Assembly: GCA_021740085.1 (NCBI GenBank)
Contig: JAIPAL010000001.1
Coordinates: 248,001-312,000, forward strand
Source of the DNA: Crocinitomicaceae bacterium
GTDB lineage: Bacteria > Bacteroidota > Bacteroidia > Flavobacteriales_D > Crocinitomicaceae
Length of the DNA stretch: 64,000 bases
Direction of reading: 5' to 3'
Positions within the stretch are counted from its first letter, which is position 1; each line of letters begins with the position of its first letter. The position numbers and the translations under genes are program-made. Shown one piece after another: positions 61,215 through 64,000 of this stretch. A model generated the notes under the pieces. The model saw only the letters and a program-made list of their open reading frames with translations, did no database searches and was not told where the DNA came from.

Positions 61215-62474
61215 TTAATCCGTAATAAATACAGGTGTTCCAATTTGAACATTGGCAAATATAATTGGGACATTGGCTGGAGGAATATTTACACAACCAT
61301 GGGAGCCTCTGTTTTCAAAAATTGTTGCCCCAAAGCGCCCCCTCCAATTCGCATCATGAAGTCCATATCCCTCAAAAAAGGGCATCCAATAAGAAACTGG
61401 ACAAGCGTATCCTGGACCTCTGAGAGTAACGTCCCGAGCCTTTGCCTTTATATTATAATCTCCTGTAGGCGTAGAACGACCAAGATTTTTGTTGCCGGTA
61501 ACTACATCGGTCTCAATAATTAAATTTCCGTTTTTAAAGAGCCAGAGCTTTTGTTCTTTAATACTTACCTCCACAAAATTCAGCAGTCCTTGCTTAAGGC
61601 CTTTTGGAATACCTCTTGTTAGAAATATAATGTTTTGACTCTTATGTACGCCTGTAGGAATTATTTTTATCAGGGCATTGACCAATGCATTGATATTTAC
61701 CCTTGTGAAAACAATCTTATCTGCCATTGATGTGGTATCATTTTCAGGGATTTCTTTTAGAATTTCAGCCAGCGGCACCTCGATTTTACTCGCGATTACC
61801 TGTAAGCGTTTTTGTATAGGGAGAATATCAATTTTAACTTTCATGGCCGTGTCTAATTGCAGGCCTGAAGCAAAAATGGACTTGTCTATTGAATAAGTCC
61901 CTTGACTACAATTTAAGCTAATTACTGACTGTAGACATTTTTCTAGCGCGAGTTTTCCATCCTTTGCCTTTTGCGAATTTAGATCATAAGGCTTCATGTA
62001 GAGGCTATCTTTCACTAAATTGATTAATTGTATATTGTTCTTTTTTGCATCAGTAATCAAGACTCTAAGCGCTGCGGTATCAATTTTTGTCCCCATTATT
62101 GGATCAATTGGGATAAATCCAATCCCATTGTATTTAAAATTCACGCTTTGTGGTTCAATAAAAGGAACTTTCATTAGTTGTTTTAAAAGTTCTGTAATGG
62201 CAGCGTATTTACTTTTACTGGTGAAAGTGCTGTCCTTATATAATTTTGAATTTGACGAAAGGTTTAATTTAAGCACCCATTTTTGTTGATTAGTCGTAGG
62301 TTCTTTAATACTAAAAATGGCAGAAAAATTAGTTAGACCTACAAGTTGGATTTCATCTTTCTGGCGTTGAATAATGGTAACTTTTGGTTTGTTATTCTTT
62401 TTTGTTGGTTCATCTGTACATCCTGAAAAAAGGATAGTTAACATAGCAATCAGACCTAAAAACAATAATTTCAT
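61215..62474 (-). CDS. L,D-transpeptidase, lipoprotein
   Basis: A 419-residue protein with a lipoprotein signal (FSGC, C19). The C-terminal YkuD domain (about 298-419) has the catalytic SHGCVNI motif (S391-I397) with Cys394 and a preceding His373, so it can make 3-3 or other L,D-links in peptidoglycan or anchor proteins. The N-terminal approximately 270 residues form two or three related helical/beta modules (repeat of the D-S-x-x-x-K-x-x-x-A type), possibly peptidoglycan-binding. That arrangement is unusual for YkuD proteins, and I do not recognise the family. Confidence 0.85.
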   Translation of the reverse strand: MKLLFLGLIAMLTILFSGCTDEPTKKNNKPKVTIIQRQKDEIQLVGLTNFSAIFSIKEPTTNQQKWVLKLNLSSNSKLYKDSTFTSKSKYAAITELLKQLMKVPFIEPQSVNFKYNGIGFIPIDPIMGTKIDTAALRVLITDAKKNNIQLINLVKDSLYMKPYDLNSQKAKDGKLALEKCLQSVISLNCSQGTYSIDKSIFASGLQLDTAMKVKIDILPIQKRLQVIASKIEVPLAEILKEIPENDTTSMADKIVFTRVNINALVNALIKIIPTGVHKSQNIIFLTRGIPKGLKQGLLNFVEVSIKEQKLWLFKNGNLIIETDVVTGNKNLGRSTPTGDYNIKAKARDVTLRGPGYACPVSYWMPFFEGYGLHDANWRGRFGATIFENRGSHGCVNIPPANVPIIFANVQIGTPVFITD

Positions 62475-62589
62475 GTTATTTTTTTATGTAAAATATTTTG
62501 AAAAAAATAAGCCATATTTTAATCTAGCGTTGAAAAAGCGCATTAACATATTGATTTACAACTATAAAATTAAGCAATAACAAACGATA

Positions 62590-62628
62590 AAAAAAAAAAA
62601 CAAGGGGGTATAATAGACCCTATTTTCG
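62590..62628 (-). terminator. Terminator-like hairpin after phosphodiester glycosidase gene
   Basis: On the minus strand AGGGTC...ACCCCCT forms an imperfect short hairpin (one mismatch) and is followed by a run of twelve T. Confidence 0.5.
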
Positions 62629-62702
62629 CAAAAACAGGTTGAAAAGGGATGGTATTTTAACTTCTATAATTCAAAAAATAGATTTTCTGAATGTATGAAG
62701 CC

Positions 62703-63587
62703 TTATGGAATAAGGGTCAATCCTATAAAGTTTGGAAAAGGATAAAAAATGCTGTTCTTTTTATAAGAATTTTTATCGGATCCAAAATTACCAACCTGCT
62801 GGATTTTATGGTTTGGTGTGGATACAATAAGATTAGACCTAGACCCACCTTCAAGATAAACGGCATTGATTAAACGCATAGGTAAATTGGTTAAGTTTAC
62901 AATCATCTCGTTTTGGGTGAATGGTGTCTTCGAAAAAACAATGTATATATTACTGTCTCTATCTTGCGCGATGATTATCATGCTGCATGATTGCAAGCGA
63001 TCTTTCCAAAAGACGGGATTGCCTTTTCCGTCGATCATTCTCAAACCTTGAATTATGGTGTTGTAAGATGTATCGATCATTTTCCAGTCGCTTTGAGTGA
63101 GGTCATATAATCCAAATTTAGGAACGGTTTCATTTTTGGGATTAAAGGCAATAATTCCATTCTCTGTAACAGATAAGTTCGAATTATTTTGATGCCTAAA
63201 ATTTCTCATGTAGTAACGATGGCTTCGCCCGTCTGTTAAATTATACATACCGGCATTAAACAGCATATTTAGGCCCATTGATTCCACCCAATATTGCCCA
63301 GGCTTCGTACGTTTGGTTTCGGTAGAGCTGATTAATTGAAAGTCGAAATGTTCCGGTTTTATTCGAATAATGGTTAATTTTCCATCATCCAAATAGGAAT
63401 TGGTATAGGCCTTAATTTCTAGAAGATCGATACCACGTGAAATCTGAACCCAACGTTGGGGTATGGAATCCTTTTTGGAAAAATCTGGATTGCTAGTATT
63501 AGCCCAACAATCATAGCATAAAAAGGATGAAATCACTATTAATACAAGTGACTTAAATTGATAATTGCTATGTTTAATCGTCTTCAT
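62703..63587 (-). CDS. Phosphodiester glycosidase family protein, secreted
   Basis: A 294-residue protein. ATG at 63587 gives a signal peptide (about 1-28); a TTG seven codons earlier is less likely. The DUF2233/NAGPA-like domain spans about 50-290, with GLNMLFNAGMYN, QGLRMIDGKG and the final block VYLEGGSRSNL. In animals NAGPA removes GlcNAc from mannose-6-phosphate. Bacterial members act on exopolysaccharide phosphodiesters, but the substrate here is unknown. It is preceded by a spacer and the pterin dehydratase gene. Confidence 0.82.
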   Translation of the reverse strand: MKTIKHSNYQFKSLVLIVISSFLCYDCWANTSNPDFSKKDSIPQRWVQISRGIDLLEIKAYTNSYLDDGKLTIIRIKPEHFDFQLISSTETKRTKPGQYWVESMGLNMLFNAGMYNLTDGRSHRYYMRNFRHQNNSNLSVTENGIIAFNPKNETVPKFGLYDLTQSDWKMIDTSYNTIIQGLRMIDGKGNPVFWKDRLQSCSMIIIAQDRDSNIYIVFSKTPFTQNEMIVNLTNLPMRLINAVYLEGGSRSNLIVSTPNHKIQQVGNFGSDKNSYKKNSIFYPFPNFIGLTLIP

Positions 63588-63715
63588 CCCAGCTCTATAT
63601 AAAAGCAAATAATCAATTATTGAGTTATCGCTATTTTAGAATTGATTCAATCAGCAAGTCCGCTTGCATCATTCGCTTATTACGTAAATTTAGGAAAAAT
63701 CACGGTATTCGCAAC

Positions 63716-63746
63716 GTGATTATCATGTTTGTTAATTGATAATCAC
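63716..63746 (-). terminator. Perfect 10-bp hairpin after pterin dehydratase
   Basis: GTGATTATCA (63716-63725) and TGATAATCAC (63737-63746) are exact reverse complements around an 11-base loop. The hairpin starts inside the pterin dehydratase stop codon. No T-run follows, so it is a stabilising or attenuating structure rather than a standard terminator. Confidence 0.45.
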
Positions 63747-63991
63747 TAACAATCTAAGGCATTTACCGTTTCCGCGAACTTGTGGCACTTATCGCTAATG
63801 CTTGCGGTATCGTGCTCATGGATCGCTAAAACCACTTTGTTATATGAAATCGTAATTTCAGGATGGTGCTTTTGTGCCTGCGCTATCTCCATGACTTTAT
63901 TTACAAATAGAATCACCAACGTATAGTCGTTAAAGTAAAACTCCCTAACCAACTCCCCATTAATTATGTCCCAACTAGTTGTTTGTTTCAT
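63746..63991 (-). CDS. 4a-hydroxytetrahydrobiopterin (pterin-4a-carbinolamine) dehydratase
   Basis: An 81-residue protein with the PCD/DCoH fold. The catalytic region has QKHHPEITISYNKV (H42, H43, P44); the second block is AIHEHDTASISDKC. The residue before the HHP block is Lys/Gln where many members have acidic residues. It recycles the pterin cofactor of aromatic amino acid hydroxylases. The start lies nine bases from the window edge, so a slightly longer N-terminus cannot be excluded. Its partner hydroxylase is not visible here. Confidence 0.9.
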   Translation of the reverse strand: MKQTTSWDIINGELVREFYFNDYTLVILFVNKVMEIAQAQKHHPEITISYNKVVLAIHEHDTASISDKCHKFAETVNALDC

Positions 63992-64000
63992 GGTATTGTC

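Overview
The window is chromosomal DNA of an AT-rich marine- or freshwater-type Bacteroidota, most like Flavobacteriales/Crocinitomicaceae. The evidence is a SprE/PorW-like lipoprotein with bactofilin and AtpZ, a PorP/SprF protein, two large secreted proteins with gliding-motility (type IX secretion, type B) C-termini, a MurF-Alr fusion, DUF5686, DUF2490, bacillithiol-type YtxJ, and promoters of the Bacteroidota form TTTG-N18/19-TAnnTTTG. Coding density is high. Most genes are housekeeping or envelope genes. I see no CRISPR array, prophage, intact insertion sequence or recognisable defence system.

Layout. 0-3.2 kb: sprE-like gene (5' end outside the window), bactofilin, atpZ and a small membrane protein, with the usual following ATP synthase genes absent. 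3.2-5.3 kb (minus): M28 peptidase and an acidic protein of unknown function. 5.3-5.7 kb: non-coding, with two adjacent palindromes and a 25-bp AT-rich direct repeat on both sides. 5.7-9.6 kb: tdk, murF-alr and an HTH protein. 9.7-15.8 kb: two related secreted proteins, ferritin, and a 1299-residue propeller/adenylate cyclase/HD fusion. 15.8-21.1 kb: DUF2490 protein, small lipoprotein, CotH-type T9SS cargo and its PorP/SprF partner. 21.1-28 kb: GH3-like adenylase, universal stress protein, fbp, mfd. 28.0-28.3 kb: nested palindromic repeat between mfd and its terminator. 28.3-34.3 kb: TonB-dependent receptor, truncated globin, 1145-residue surface protein. 34.4-38.2 kb: GH16, glutaminyl cyclase, YtxJ, pheS. 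38.4-43.6 kb: paired small lipoproteins, tatC, DUF5686, lptB. 43.6-52.3 kb: PKD T9SS cargo, epimerase-like protein, lpdA, aroE, M15 peptidase, two tandem duplicated secreted proteins, rsgA, XRE regulator. 52.4-53.2 kb (minus): tRNA-Ser, tRNA-Pro, tRNA-Arg, a frameshifted GIY-YIG nuclease gene, a palindrome and a tRNA 3' fragment with its own terminator. 53.2-64 kb: purM, xseB, M1 peptidase, RND/MMPL exporter, thiamine pyrophosphokinase, serine hydrolase, L,D-transpeptidase, phosphodiester glycosidase, pterin dehydratase.

How they fit together. Envelope building and export dominate: MurF-Alr, L,D-transpeptidase, M15 peptidase and serine hydrolase act on peptidoglycan or its precursors; LptB and TatC on export; SprE, PorP/SprF and two type-B cargo proteins on T9SS. 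The most unusual pieces are the GIY-YIG pseudogene/palindrome/tRNA-fragment composite at 52.4-52.8 kb, the related palindrome family at 28.0 kb, and the cyclase-HD receptor at 11.9 kb. Nothing here proves a wholly new system.
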